Positions 43,685 to 54,559 of a DNA stretch of 64,000 nt are shown here, piece after piece. The notes beneath the pieces are model-generated. The model did no database searches. It saw nothing but the letters and a program-made list of their open reading frames with translations, and was not told the origin of the DNA. Both the position numbers and the translations under genes were made by a program. The stretch covers positions 2,764,501 through 2,828,500 of the forward strand of contig PUFA01000072.1 in the NCBI GenBank assembly GCA_003508835.1, read 5' to 3'. The number at the start of each line of letters is the position of its first letter. The first letter of the stretch is position 1. This DNA comes from Eonycteris spelaea. Lineage: Eukaryota; Chordata; Mammalia; Chiroptera; Pteropodidae.

Positions 43685-45950
43685 AAGGCCGTAAATGATG
43701 CTTTAAAGAAAAAAAAAAAAAAAACCCTCATTCCCCAAAGGATACCTCCTCAAAAACGAAAACCAAACAAAATGAAAAATCACCTCTTAAAAGTAATCAA
43801 TACATGTGCGCAATGAAGCTCCTAGCAACACCCACCACACGCTCTCACTGCCCACGTCCGAGGACGGCCGGGAGCCAGCTCACCCCCTGGGGGAGGGGAC
43901 TTTATCCCTTCCTCCCTCGGCCACCACCAGCGTTGTCTGCTCTCATACACAGCATGCTGCAGGAATGCACCCTAAAACAGCAAAAGCGACGGCCCCAAAC
44001 CTAGAAGCCAGCCCCTCGTCCTGGTCTAGTTATGTTTGGTCTCTCTCACTCGACACCTGACGTTCTGTTTATAAAGGTAACAGCTTCATACACACGTGCC
44101 TTTCCTCTGGACTTCGCTGTGCCTGAGTCACGGATAGCAAACTCTACGCAGTGCTGGACACACAGAAGGTGAGCTGGGGTGGGGGGTTGGTTAGAACAGA
44201 GGTTGAAGTTGTGTCATTGGCTGGGCAAAGATGTTTGATTCAGAGGACACGATTGGTGTTGGGTTTGTCTGCCATTTTATATATGTTTTTTTTTCAAAGG
44301 TGATATGGCTAATGAGTTATAAGAAAAATACCTGCTTCTATATCTATCCATTTCTTTAAAGTTCATATGGTATGTTTTTTTTTAATGTTGTATTTTCCCA
44401 AAGCTGGGCTAATGCTTCTCAAAATACTATGAACAACAAAAACAAAACAAAAAAACTGAGAAAAATTGATTCGATAAAATTAAAGTACTACTTCCTGCTC
44501 CCCCCTCCCCCCGCCTCCCCGAATCTCTCTTCTGTCTGCACAGGTACTAGATAATAACATCTGATTCAACTCACTTCTCAAAAGCACATTTTTTGGGTAA
44601 AGTTGTACGAATACTTTCATTGATCGCTTAAAAGGGACTTGTGCTGTTTTTGGTGTTTCCTTGGTTTAATTTTGGGCAAATCAAAGAGCCAGGGAAACCC
44701 GCGGTGTGTTATTTTTAAAATACAGACTTTTGTTATAACCTCAATAATCGGCTGATACAGGTGATCACTGAATTAGGATTTTTCTGCAACTCATTTTCAA
44801 AAAAAGGAGGGCCACCCCAGACACAGGGTACTTCTAAAGACTGCAGGCCTTGAGGAGGATGTGAGTTCCTTCCCCATTCACCACCCTCGCGACGCTTAGC
44901 GGTTTAATGGCACTGAGCTCAACGAGCCGCACAGAGCACAGGGCAGCTGACGGGGCACGCGGCAACCCATCATCAGGGGCTTGTTCCCAGCACCAACTTC
45001 CAGCTTTCCTTGGAGCTCCAAAGCGGCACACCTCACCCTTCCCTTTCACCAGATCCTGGTTTTGGATGCCACATCAGGACAAACGGCAAGAACGACCAAG
45101 GTGACGAACGATCCACGTGGCCTCGTGGCCTCTCACCTTTGGAGGTAGCAAGTCTACGCTCTGATGCCAACGCCACACGGCACCGGCGTGACAGCAACCT
45201 GCTCGAGGAGGGCAGAACGTGGGACGGCACCAAGTCCACCTGTCACCAAGCCTGCGCTCCGAAGAACCTCGACTTCTCAGGGTCATTCGAGGTTTTAAGT
45301 CCAGTCATTGCCTTTTTAATCGAGGGCCTTCTCCAAGGCGTGTATTACGTCTAACCTGCAGACCTGGGTAAGACAGCCTCGCCTTACGGATGCTCACTAG
45401 GCAGCAGAGGCAGAAAAAACAAGCCGATGCCCACGCAAGGCGAGGGGCGCACTCACGATGCTGGGCAGGCAGACGCAGAACGGGTCAGTTCTGCCCAGGA
45501 CCCCAGAGGTGGCAGCTACGTAAGAGAACTCCCCGAGAGAAGGGACGAAAACCTTCGGTCTCCTACTCAGATCTCACCTGGCCACATCCAGACAACCAGC
45601 CAAAGCTGCATGAAGGAGGCTGAGGGCAGAGTTGCTGGGGGCAAATGAATCGGGACTTGGAAAAACGCTACATGTTAATCGCTCCCTTTTTTTCAACACT
45701 CCCGCGCGCTCCCTCCTTATCCCTGACACCTCTCAGCTCTGTCACTGCTCCATAAGTAAGAATGTGACACTTTCCTTGCTTGCTGTCCATGTGTTACGAG
45801 CATCTTAAGGTTCCTGCCAAGACGTTCTCAGGGAGCTAGCCCTCCAAATACTGGACTTACCCTCTTAATCGTCTATGAGCCCGTCTTTTGACGGCTGGGT
45901 ATTGAAGTAATTCTGGAACTTAAGACTACAGTAAACTATTTTTAAATTAA
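43685..45950. other. No gene seen
   Basis: A-rich runs at about 43707-43723 and T-rich runs near 44287-44294 and 44373-44382. CpG-rich around 45090-45260. The short frames carry no recognisable motif. Confidence 0.5.
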
Positions 45951-45954
45951 AACA

Positions 45955-46160
45955 GAGCCATTTGCTAAGTGAAGTCAGTCAGAGATAGCCAAATACGGTA
46001 TGATCTCCTCTACGTGGAATGTAATAAATAAATGTATAAAAACCAAAGCTCACTGAGACAGAGAACAGAGAACAGGGTAGTGGTTATGAGAGGCAGAGGG
46101 TGGGGGAGGGGGAGAAATGGGTGAATTTTTTAGTTTAAACTGACTTAAAAAAAGAAAAAA
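45955..46160 (+). mobile_element. L1 3' end with G-rich tract and A-rich tail
   Basis: 'taagtgaagtcagtcagaga', 'acggtatgatctcctctacg', 'tggaatgtaataaataaatg', 'cagggtagtggttatgagag' and the G-rich 'gtgggggagggggagaaatg' give the L1 3' UTR with its typical G-rich run. It ends in an A-rich tail at about 46144-46161. The G-rich tract can form a quadruplex in L1 RNA. Confidence 0.75.
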
Positions 46161-46164
46161 AGTG

Positions 46165-46740
46165 GTCTTTTGCAAAAAGTGGTAGTGAGACAACAAAATA
46201 TCCACCCGAAGAGGAATGATTTTTGGGACTCCTACCTCACAGGATATAAAAATGAACTCGAAATGGATCAGCTGCCTAAATGTTAAAGCTAAAACTGTAA
46301 AACTCCCGGAAAACAAAGGAGGAAATCTTCATGGCCTTGGATCTCAGCAATGGTGTTCAAGATACAACACTAAAATATAAGCAGAAAGGAAAAATAAACT
46401 GGACATCAGAATTTAAAACTTTCGTGCATATAAGGACACCATCGAGAAGGTGAAAAGACAAACTCACTAAATGGGAGGAAATATATACAAACATCAGATA
46501 AGGGGCGTACATTCGGAATACATTAAGAACCCTTATACGTCAACAAGAAAGTGAGGAATCAATTAAAAAGTGGGCAAGGGGTCTGAATCGCTATTTTTCC
46601 AAAGGAGATGTGCACATGGCCCATAAATTTATGACAAGATGATCAATATAATTCGTCATTAGAGAAGTGCAGATTTAAACTGCAATGAGATTGCACTTCG
46701 CGCCTAGCAGGATGGCCATCACCAAACGACGCTCACGGCC
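46165..46740 (+). mobile_element. L1 ORF2 fragment
   Basis: 'aaatgaactcgaaatggatc', 'gttaaagctaaaactgtaaa', 'atggccttggatctcagcaa', 'cctaaatgttaaagc', 'caaaggagatgtgcacatgg' and 'agcaggatggccatcacc' follow ORF2 in order. The frame is broken. It abuts the preceding L1 tail head to tail, and recognisable sequence stops near 46740. A later ORF2 portion appears at 47690-47905. Confidence 0.8.
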
Positions 46741-47685
46741 AAGCCAGCCGAGGGGACCCGCACTGACCACGTTGTCCCGGGGGTGGGGGACTTCCTGCAG
46801 CTGCCGCAGCGGCCCCCTCTCTTCTGAAACGCAGCCCCCCGCAGTCTGGGGGGACTGCAGGCAGCAAGGACCTTTCACATCGGGCCGCCACGTCTTGCCC
46901 GTGTACGGAGGGAAAAGTTTGTCATGGGCGGATCCCCGAGGGATTCTTCCAGTTTCTCTATCCTAAAACCAGTGCAACAGGACGCTGTGTGCTCGGAACT
47001 GGGCTTCTATTTTCTATTCAAAGAAATAAATATATGCGATTACCCCAGAGACCGTCTCTGCCATGTCAACAACAGGGTTGTTCGTCGGTGTAATTTGAAA
47101 CTATGGAGAAATGGCTGATAAACGTAACGAGCCAAAACGCTGCCCAACTACAAGAAGTGAAACAGGCTTCCATCAGATACGTCCAGGATGCACTTGACCT
47201 GGAAGGGTGACGGCAGGTGCCACCACCTTTTGGACGTCCGGAGGACTCACGTTGCAAGGCCTGGGAGGTTACGTACCAGGAACAGGCGCACAGGGTATAT
47301 ATATACGAGGAGGTCAAGAAGCACCTGGACTGTCATCTCTGTGCAGAGCGTGATACATCGAAAAGGGCACGTGACGAACTGGGGTGGGGTTGGGGAGCCC
47401 GCGGAGCAGGGCATCTCTGCACCACAGGAAGCGGAGACACCTGCCCGGCGCCCCGCAGCTCCGACGCGCCTGCAAAGCCGGCCCCGGCACAGCCCGTTCT
47501 GCGAATGTGCCCATCCTGACGGAGACAGGCGGAACAGATGACTCAGCGGAGACTAGTCCGCGTGACAAAGCCTTGGAGTCGCCACCCACTGAAGTTACAG
47601 GGTGCCCTCCCGACAAACGAAAAGCTTCGGTTTCATATAGTGAGAGAATGAAAACCATCTATTGGCCAGTGGGGGGGGGCGGGGA
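46741..47685. other. Unidentified 0.95 kb segment between two L1 pieces
   Basis: GC- and CpG-rich at both ends, with an AT-richer middle (46990-47170) and a G-rich patch at 47671-47691. I recognise no repeat or coding domain. It may be an insertion into an L1 or the gap between two independent L1 copies. Confidence 0.5.
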
Positions 47686-47689
47686 GGGG

Positions 47690-47905
47690 GGAACAGCAAA
47701 ACAGCCACAAAAGTGACGGTCGTGAGTGTCGGCAAGGGCGTGGAAGAATTGCAGCCGTGGTCCGTTGCTGGGGGTTGGGGGGGGGGGTGGGGACGTTTGT
47801 AAGACGGTGTGGCCGCGCTGGAGAATGATTCGGTAGTGCTTCCCAAAGTCAGACGCAGAGTTACCATGAGATCCAGCAATTCCACTCTTAGGCAGCTCAG
47901 CAGGA
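47690..47905 (+). mobile_element. L1 ORF2 fragment, strongly diverged
   Basis: 'gtgtcggcaagggcgtggaa', 'gaattgcagccgtggtccgt', 'tgctgggggttggggg', 'gaatgattcggtagtgcttc' and 'agagttaccatgagatccag' then 'caattccactctta' follow ORF2 at the point just downstream of where 46740 stops. Several CpGs occur where L1 normally has TG, CA or other dinucleotides. Confidence 0.7.
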
Positions 47906-47909
47906 GGCT

Positions 47910-49715
47910 AGCAAATCCGTCTACGCAAAGGCTGTGGACACCCTCTCACTGCCCACAGGGACCGGCTCGCCACCCCCGGAACTTGCTCTGGCCAGGGCCT
48001 GCTGGGTTCTTTCCGGAGCAGCAAGAACACTGGGCTAGGCGACGACGTAACGGAAAACACTGATTGTTAACTGAAGAATTTAACAGACGTGTGGATCTTA
48101 TATCCATACATTATTAGAAGTCTCTTTCACTAGAAATAAATAACACAGGAGGAAGGTGAATCCCTCCAACTGCCAAAAGGATGCGCACGCCTTTAGAAAC
48201 AGCTCGGTGATGAAAAGCAAAACGGGCCAGACGTTTTCATCCGCTCACGACTAGGGCGGGAAGGTCTGTCCCCCGCACACGCGCCCCGACCCCGTCCTGT
48301 ATTCGTCTCGGCTGTCTGTTTGCAGAGCTGAGGGGTCATTTGGGCCCGCAAATACTCCTTCCCTTCGGCCCCAGGAATGCACCCCAGTTCTCAATGCTCC
48401 TGAGCCCTCGGACTCCTGGGGAGGCGTCACAGCGGACACTGGACAGGGTGCTGCCGCCTCTGTGCTTCGGGGTGCCACTCAACCACCGGCCTCACAAGCC
48501 GCCCGTGAGTCGCCGACATGTACAAACCCCGGTGCCCAGGGGAGGGGGCGCTCCGCGGCCTTTTACTCGAACGTAGAGGAGGCCTGTGGGACCCCGCTCA
48601 CGTCAAAATACAGCTGCTAATGAAAACCGAACCCCAGTTTGCTTTTTCTAAACAGCATTAGACTGTGTCCCCCTCAGGATCCAGTCAAGAGGTGCTGACA
48701 ATGTCTGGCACCGTCTTTCCTGAGCAAGGCTGACTAGGAAGGATGGCAATTTTTCCCATCTGGGAGAAGGTGGCTCAGGGGGTTGTACCATGATGCCCGG
48801 GTTTCGGTACCTGGGCCGGCCACAGAAGGGACGACTGTCTCCACCACAAGCCCCTTCTAGAAGGGGCCGGGGCAGGGGGCATTAGTGGTGGGAGGAGAGT
48901 CTGTACTGTTTAATACAATAGAAAGCAGCACCCCCTCCAAAGCCAAGGTTGCTGGAGTCACAGAAAAGACCAGGCTCGAAGGTCCAACCTTAACTCCTGG
49001 TGAGCGGTGCCCCCAGCCCTACCAGACATTACAGCTCTGCCGCCGCAAACCAAAGGCCAGACCGGGCAGCTTCCTCTGTCAGGGCCTGGGAACGCAGAGA
49101 TGACGGGGTGGCCGAGTCTGCTCTGCTCACCGCCCAGCAAGCTCTGCAGGGCACCGAGCACCCGTCTCGGGCCCCCAGCCACGGGGAAGGCCACGAAGTG
49201 AGTACTTCTACGCATGTGACCGTTCAAGTCCTCCGAGCGGTCACGCTTGGTCAGCTCTTCTCCCACAGTGGTTTCGAGGAGGCCTGCACCCCAAACACCG
49301 AGGAGGCCTCCTTACTGTGCCACCAGAAGCCTTCCGTTCGCAGGTGATCGCTCTGGATGGCCCCCAGCCTCAAATTCTTGGGTTCTCAGAGCCGATGACA
49401 GCCCAGGTCCGCCACACCCACCCGGCCTGGAAACGTGGGTGCTCAACACCCTTCGCGTGGATCAGAGCCCAGGGCTCGCCATTTCCTTTCGGCCCTACCT
49501 GGGTTTCAGGCCTGGAAGTGTTCCTAAACACCTGGACAGGTGGGGACTCAAACCGCAGGGAGAGCCCGCCAAAGAGACCAGAGGGACAGGGACAGGGCCT
49601 TTATTCAGAAGTCCCACCCTGGGCCAGCGTCACAGACATGACCTTGAGAGGCGGCAAATTCAGGGTCAGGTACGTGTCACTACGAACCCTAGTGCCTGTT
49701 AAGGTCCCATTAGTC
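47910..49715. other. No supported gene
   Basis: GC-rich and CpG-rich. Frames such as 49000-49347 and 49247-49702 (plus) lack recognisable domains. No firm repeat call. Confidence 0.5.
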
Positions 49716-49720
49716 CAGCT

Positions 49721-50002
49721 AGTGTGCATGTGTGTAGTGTGCTGTGCATGTGGATGTGTGTGGTATGTGTGGTGTGTTGTGCGTGGTATGTTGTGCGTGC
49801 ATGTGTGTGGTGTTGTGTGTGCGCATGTGTGTGATGTGTTGTGCCTGGTGTGCTGTGTGGATGTGCATGGTGTGTTGTGGATAGTGTGCTGTGTGTTGTG
49901 TGTAGTGTGTGGTGAGTTGAGTGTGTGGTGTGTTGTGTGCAGTGTGCTGTGCGTGTGGATGTGCGTGGTGTGCTGTGTGTAGTGTGTGGTGTGCTGTGTG
50001 TG
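49721..50002. repeat. GT-rich degenerate tandem array (minisatellite-like)
   Basis: About 280 bases made almost wholly of G and T on the plus strand with isolated A and C, built from variants of gtgtggtgtg, ttgtgtg and ctgtgtg words. Longer words recur: forms of 'gtgtgctgtg' appear near 49727-49745, 49848-49858, 49886-49893, 49941-49950, 49967-49977 and 49989-49999, and a gtggatgtg phrase recurs at about 49749, 49857 and 49955. The recurrence suggests a higher-order unit near 100 bases. Open frames cross the array on both strands (cysteine/valine-rich or histidine/threonine-rich) and are artefacts of composition. Confidence 0.85.
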
Positions 50003-50004
50003 GA

Positions 50005-50835
50005 ATGCATCCCACACAGTGGAGAAAGGTGCTCGAGGACTCTAAAAACGGAGTGGGATTTTCTGCAACGCTAAGAAAAGAAACAAGCAGGGAAGGAAAT
50101 TTTATTTTGCTCTAAGAGCTTTATTCCCTCCACCAGGTGCAAACAAGGGCTGCAGAGGTGGGCGTCCCTTTCAACAAAGAATTCGCCCTCCCAAAGTGCT
50201 AAAATTAAACCCCTACACAGGCAGACAACAAGGGGGAAATTGTCCCTGAAATCCCTCAGCAAAACGCCTTTCCAGATGAAGCCCCTGAAGCCCCGCCTCC
50301 CTGCCTTAGAGAGAATCCTCCTCTGATGCCCACCTCATCACCGGCCACCCCCTGAAACTGCAAACTCAGTAACAGGCATTCCTTCACATTCCAGGAAAAG
50401 GGGTGCTGTCCGCAGGTCATCAGGAGGGGGGCCCTGAGGCCTCCCCCACCTGACAGCCATCTACAATCCAAAAGAGCCACCTGACAATGGGTCTCAGGGA
50501 AGCCAGATGCCACCATGGTAAGATACACCTTCAAGCAAAACAAAACAAAACAAAATGTGGGTAGTGAAACTACGCCATGCCTTCGCCTGTCGGCCACCTC
50601 CAGGTTCAGAACACTGAACCGTGAGAGCACGTGCATCTTCGATTTGATGAGATACGGCGGCAACACAAAGGCTCAGCTTCTACCGGAAGCTCCCGGGTCG
50701 AAGGGACCAGAACCCGGAGAGCAGCGCCAGCACCCAGGGAGCCCACCGCACAGACGACCCCGATAACCTTTGAATCGGTCGATGGCTATGACCCGACGCA
50801 CCGAGCCTTGTGCTAAGACCAGGGCTGGGGACGTC
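50005..50835. other. No gene seen
   Basis: A (AAAAC)n run lies at 50537-50556. No coding or repeat call. Confidence 0.5.
50537..50556. repeat. (AAAAC)n simple repeat
   Basis: Four near-perfect caaaa units. Confidence 0.85.
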
Positions 50836-50839
50836 ACAG

Positions 50840-51025
50840 AACTTGTGGCATTTGAGTCTTGCACGAATTCTGTGAGGTCTCCTTGCCATCCTTCCCCTTC
50901 TGCAGGATGGAAAACAGCCTCGGAAAAGCTAAATAACTTGCCAAGGCGAGTAAGAGGCAGGGCATCAACTCCCACGGGGCCGTCCTGGTTCCAAAGCCCG
51001 TCATTTCCTGCTCCAGCTGGCATTC
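50840..51025 (-). mobile_element. MIR SINE, antisense
   Basis: 'ttctgcaggatggaaaacag', 'cctcggaaaagctaaataac', 'ttgccaaggcgagtaagagg', 'cagggcatcaactcccacgg' and 'tccaaagcccgtcatttcct' follow the MIR reverse complement in order. Confidence 0.75.
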
Positions 51026-51029
51026 GGGG

Positions 51030-51685
51030 TGAGCCTGTCTCGGGATGAAGCAGGTATCTGTCCTCATGCCTTCGCGCCTTCCTTGGGATCGCGCCAGCCG
51101 AACCCACAGCTTCTGGCAACGAGAAACTACTCCTTCGCGTTAGGCTGCGGGTGGTCAGGAATCTAACGTCGGCTAAACCTCTCGCCACGCCCTTTCTGCC
51201 ACCCACTGTACGCTTTCTTCCTTCTGGTCAACAGGCCACACATGTCACAACACCGACCCCATTTAGCGGTGAGTCAGTTACCAAGAACCAGTTCTCGTAT
51301 GTTAGGGGAGGCTACACAGCCAGCTCTGTGTCGACTCACTTTCACGTACCCCAACAAGCCAGTTTGTCAGTCCTGTAATGAAGACATCTGCTTGCAGCCC
51401 AAGAAAAGGCTAGAACCGTTTAGTGAGCTGTTATTAAGTTCCTCCTTCTATAAACCCTCGTGGGAATTCTCTGCAGCCAGAGCAAACCAGCTTCCTGTTT
51501 CAGCCACAATACCCTCTAAGACGTCCGACTTAACTTTTGATACCCCAGTACCAAGCTCCATTTCTTTCTAGGAGGAAAAGACAGCTGCCAACCACCTCAC
51601 CATCGGAGTTGACCCCCAAGCGACTTATTATTATTCACTACGTTCGAGCCTCAAGTGTCTGCAAGGGACCAGGCTGCTCATCATT
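51030..51685. other. No gene seen
   Basis: Mixed composition, with no recognisable domain in the 109-codon frame at 51242-51571. Confidence 0.5.
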
Positions 51686-51689
51686 ATAA

Positions 51690-51815
51690 AGTGGGACCAG
51701 CAAGGGCAGCCCCGGCATCAGACTAGAACCAGAATCTTGATTCGACACCCTCGTCCACCATTTGCGACGATGGGGAGTTACTGACCTGCTCTGAGCGGTT
51801 CGCCTAATGAAACAA
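51690..51815 (+). mobile_element. MIR SINE fragment, diverged
   Basis: 'gcatcagactagaaccagaa', 'tcttgattcgacaccctcgt' and 'gggagttactgacctgctct' follow the MIR plus strand (agactgcctgggttcgaatcc then gttacttaacctctct). Confidence 0.5.
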
Positions 51816-52099
51816 GGCCGCTCAGGACCATGGGCACCGCGTGGGGTCTAAGTGAACACGGAGCGCGTCACTGTCCCGAGAAGGGAGCGCGCTGACGTGC
51901 GGGGCCGGGGCTCCTGCCACCGGTGTCGACCTGTTCTCATCGACGGCTGTGACGCTGTGCATGTGACAGAAGTGACTGCCTCTCAGGCAAACAGGGACCA
52001 CCCAGGAACTGCTCGCAGCCCCCCAATCCAGGAACAGTTCTCCCCAAAGAACCCTGAGGGCGTCCATGAGTGTATGAAAGGCAAAAAATACATATTAAC

Positions 52100-52600
52100 G
52101 GTGATTATCTGGTGCGTGTTTATTAAGCATTCATATGTAGGAAATATGTATTGAATTGTATGTGCCGAGTGAGGGGTCCAGGTAAGGAAACAGCACGAGG
52201 GCTTCTGTGGTCACCCTGCTGAGCTTGCTGTCTAATGGGACAATATGAATTAAGTAATTATGATACTAAATACACCTGGGATGAACACTGAAAAAAACTG
52301 TGGGTGATATAAGTGCCAAGCAGAGAGGGACCTGAGGCGGTCCGGGGTCCAAGGAAAAGTTGCTCCAGAGAAAAAAAAGAGTTTCGGCTGCGAGCTACAG
52401 GGAAGAGACGGCGGAACCAAACGTAAAGCAGCGGGGGGACCAGCACCCGAGGGACAGGAAGGAGGGCGCAGGGCACACTCATGGCACCTGGAAAATAAGG
52501 GAAGGGGGTTTGGAGAGGAGGCGTGGGCAGCCGCTGGCACAGGACGGACCCGTCGGAAGTTTGAAATTCACCCTAAAAGCAATGGAAGTGATTATCGACA
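52100..52600 (-). mobile_element. L2 LINE 3' region, antisense
   Basis: 'ggtgcgtgtttattaagcat' at the left is the reversed L2 tail. It is followed by 'tgagcttgctgtctaatggg', 'tgggtgatataagtgccaag', 'ggcgcagggcacactcatgg' and 'cctaaaagcaatggaagtga', all in the order of the L2 reverse complement. Internal segments are highly diverged. Confidence 0.6.
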
Positions 52601-52604
52601 GGAA

Positions 52605-53625
52605 ACAGAGTGGGGTGGGAGTTTTAAAGCTCAATCGGCAGAACAGAGAAAACAGACTGGGGGAGAGGGAGCCAGGGGGTCGGTGCAAGGAGCCACGCTG
52701 CGAGGCTGGGGGACCAAGAAGTGAGAGACACTGACGCCCTGATGAAACACTGCGGTGTCACATGGAAAACAGCCCCCGGGAAAGGTGGGGCCGTAAACGC
52801 CAAACGGGTTGGGACCTGGGTACCGTCCTGGGTGACATCTCTGTCCACTCGTCCGTCCACCCATCACTTACCGAAGGCCACTACGCTTAAAGTGGGTGTG
52901 GGGCGGCATGATAGAGACGAGACCACAGGCAGCGCCTCATCGGTGTGGACTCCCCCTAAGAAAAACCGTCCCCCAGAGCTTCCCCTCTGGCGTCTGTCAC
53001 GGCATAAATGCACCTGCACCTTGGTTAGTGGCCCCACGGAGCAGGCCATTTCCGTGTGAATTAAATGTTTTCTGTCTTCACCTGAACCAAATTCATTGTG
53101 TCAAGGACAAAGACAACACGCACACACAGCCCAGGAGCTATGACTTCGCCTCCTTTGGAAGACAGGTGCTGACTTCCACTTCGGAGGGGGGTGCGTACAG
53201 AACCCCCCACTCCTCCCCCCCTTCCCTCCACCCCCTCCCCGCCTGACTGCGAAACCACCTGAACAGGACAAGCGGCTTCTCTGGATGAGAGAAGAGTCAC
53301 ATGAAACTGTCCAAAAATAACAAACATTTTCAAAGGTTTTCAAAAAATCGGCAAACAGATGGGGCTCCAGCTCATTTTTAGATACAGAAACAGACTCTGG
53401 AGGGAAAGGGGAAGTGGGCTCCACGCAGGGAACAGTGTTCTCTCTCTGCCGGGAGAGCTGTGAGCGAGAGCTGTGAACTTAAGAACACTCTGATCTTGTC
53501 AGTGCTGGTGTCTTGGGTGCCAAGAGACAGTTGCCACTGTGTCACTTCAGCCTCCAAAGGCACCTTGCCGGCTCTCACTTGCCCAGCCTCGGCCCCTGGC
53601 TGCAGCGTCCAGGCCCCAGAAATGT
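52605..53625. other. No supported gene
   Basis: G-rich then C-rich patches. Frames here are shadows of one another without recognisable domains. Confidence 0.5.
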
Positions 53626-53627
53626 CC

Positions 53628-54130
53628 CCCTCCTTCCATCGACAGACGATGGGATGAAGAAATTATGGTTCATATATACAACGGAATATTACTCAGCCAT
53701 GAAAAAAAAATGCAATCTTCCCACCTGCAATGACATGGATCAACCTAGAGGTCATCATGCTGAGTGAAATAAGTCGGAGAAAGATAAATACCACGTGATT
53801 TCCCTTATATGCGGAATCTTAGAGAACAAAAAGAACAAACTAATCAAAAACAGACTCACAAATATAGTAGACGATTTGGTGATGGGGAGGGGGTTGGGGG
53901 GCTGGGAGAATGGGGTGAAGGGTTAAAGAAGTGCAAATTAGTAGCTCATGGATGGTCACGGGGATGGGGAGCATGGCAGAGGGAACGCAGTCAGCATTAA
54001 TATGCTGGCTAGGTGGAGGGCCAGGGGAGGGAGGAGCAATTGGGGGGATCGTTTTATGAACTATATAGATGTCTAACCAATGTACTGTATACTTGAAAAT
54101 GAATCTAAATAATTTTTTTAAAAAGTTAAA
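53628..54130 (+). mobile_element. L1 LINE 3' end, youngest-looking copy in the window
   Basis: The last part of ORF2 is easily read: 'ttcatatatacaacggaata', 'ttactcagccatgaaaaaaa', 'caatgacatggatcaaccta' and 'atgctgagtgaaataagtcg'. The 3' UTR then has a G-rich tract ('gatggggagggggttggggg' at 53881) and 'ctatatagatgtctaaccaa', 'tgtactgtatacttgaaaat', 'gaatctaaataa', with an A-rich tail. Divergence from consensus looks lower than in the other L1 copies. The UTR resembles L1s I associate with bats. It is 5' truncated and inactive. Confidence 0.85.
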
Positions 54131-54199
54131 AGAAAAAATGTCCCCCTTGACCACCAGCCACAGACTAGGTTACAATCTCTGTTGCATGCACTCTGAGTG

Positions 54200-54400
54200 C
54201 CTTGTACTACTTCTCCTTCATGTCACTCATTGCCACTAGGATTCTATAAATATTTGGGTTTATTGTTGAATTCCATCTCCTCGCTGAATCCCAAAATCCG
54301 TGGGGGAAGGGACCGCTTTTCGTATCTTCAGGGTCTACCACAGGACTTGAGAGAATAAGAGCTTGGTAAATATTTGTCAACTTCTTGAATGACCAAATCA
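54200..54400 (+). mobile_element. L2 LINE 3' end
   Basis: 'ccttgtactacttctccttc', 'tgggggaagggaccgctttt', 'cgtatcttcagggtctacca' and 'gagcttggtaaatatttgtc' match the L2 3' terminus in plus orientation. Confidence 0.7.
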
Positions 54401-54540
54401 ATCAAAAGTAACTAAGTTGATAAAATCTAAAAAGAAAAAAAAAATTGCAACCCAGATTTAGGTTACAGTCACCACCCCCTTCAGCTACAGAGGACCAGGA
54501 GTCTCTTCTACCCTAGCTTTGGAGGAAAACTCTTAAAACT

Positions 54541-54555
54541 GGGGGGGGGGGGGGG
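54541..54555. repeat. Poly-G tract, 15 bases
   Basis: Fifteen consecutive Gs in an otherwise AT-rich stretch. Confidence 0.9.
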
Positions 54556-54559
54556 CTTG

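Noticed and set aside
49317..49982. 221-codon plus-strand frame ending in a cysteine/valine-rich tail
   Set aside because: The second half is simply the translation of the GT-rich array. The first half shows no domain and overlaps other frames equally free of stops.
49601..50017. Histidine/threonine-rich minus-strand frames
   Set aside because: Translation of the same array on the other strand. Low complexity only.
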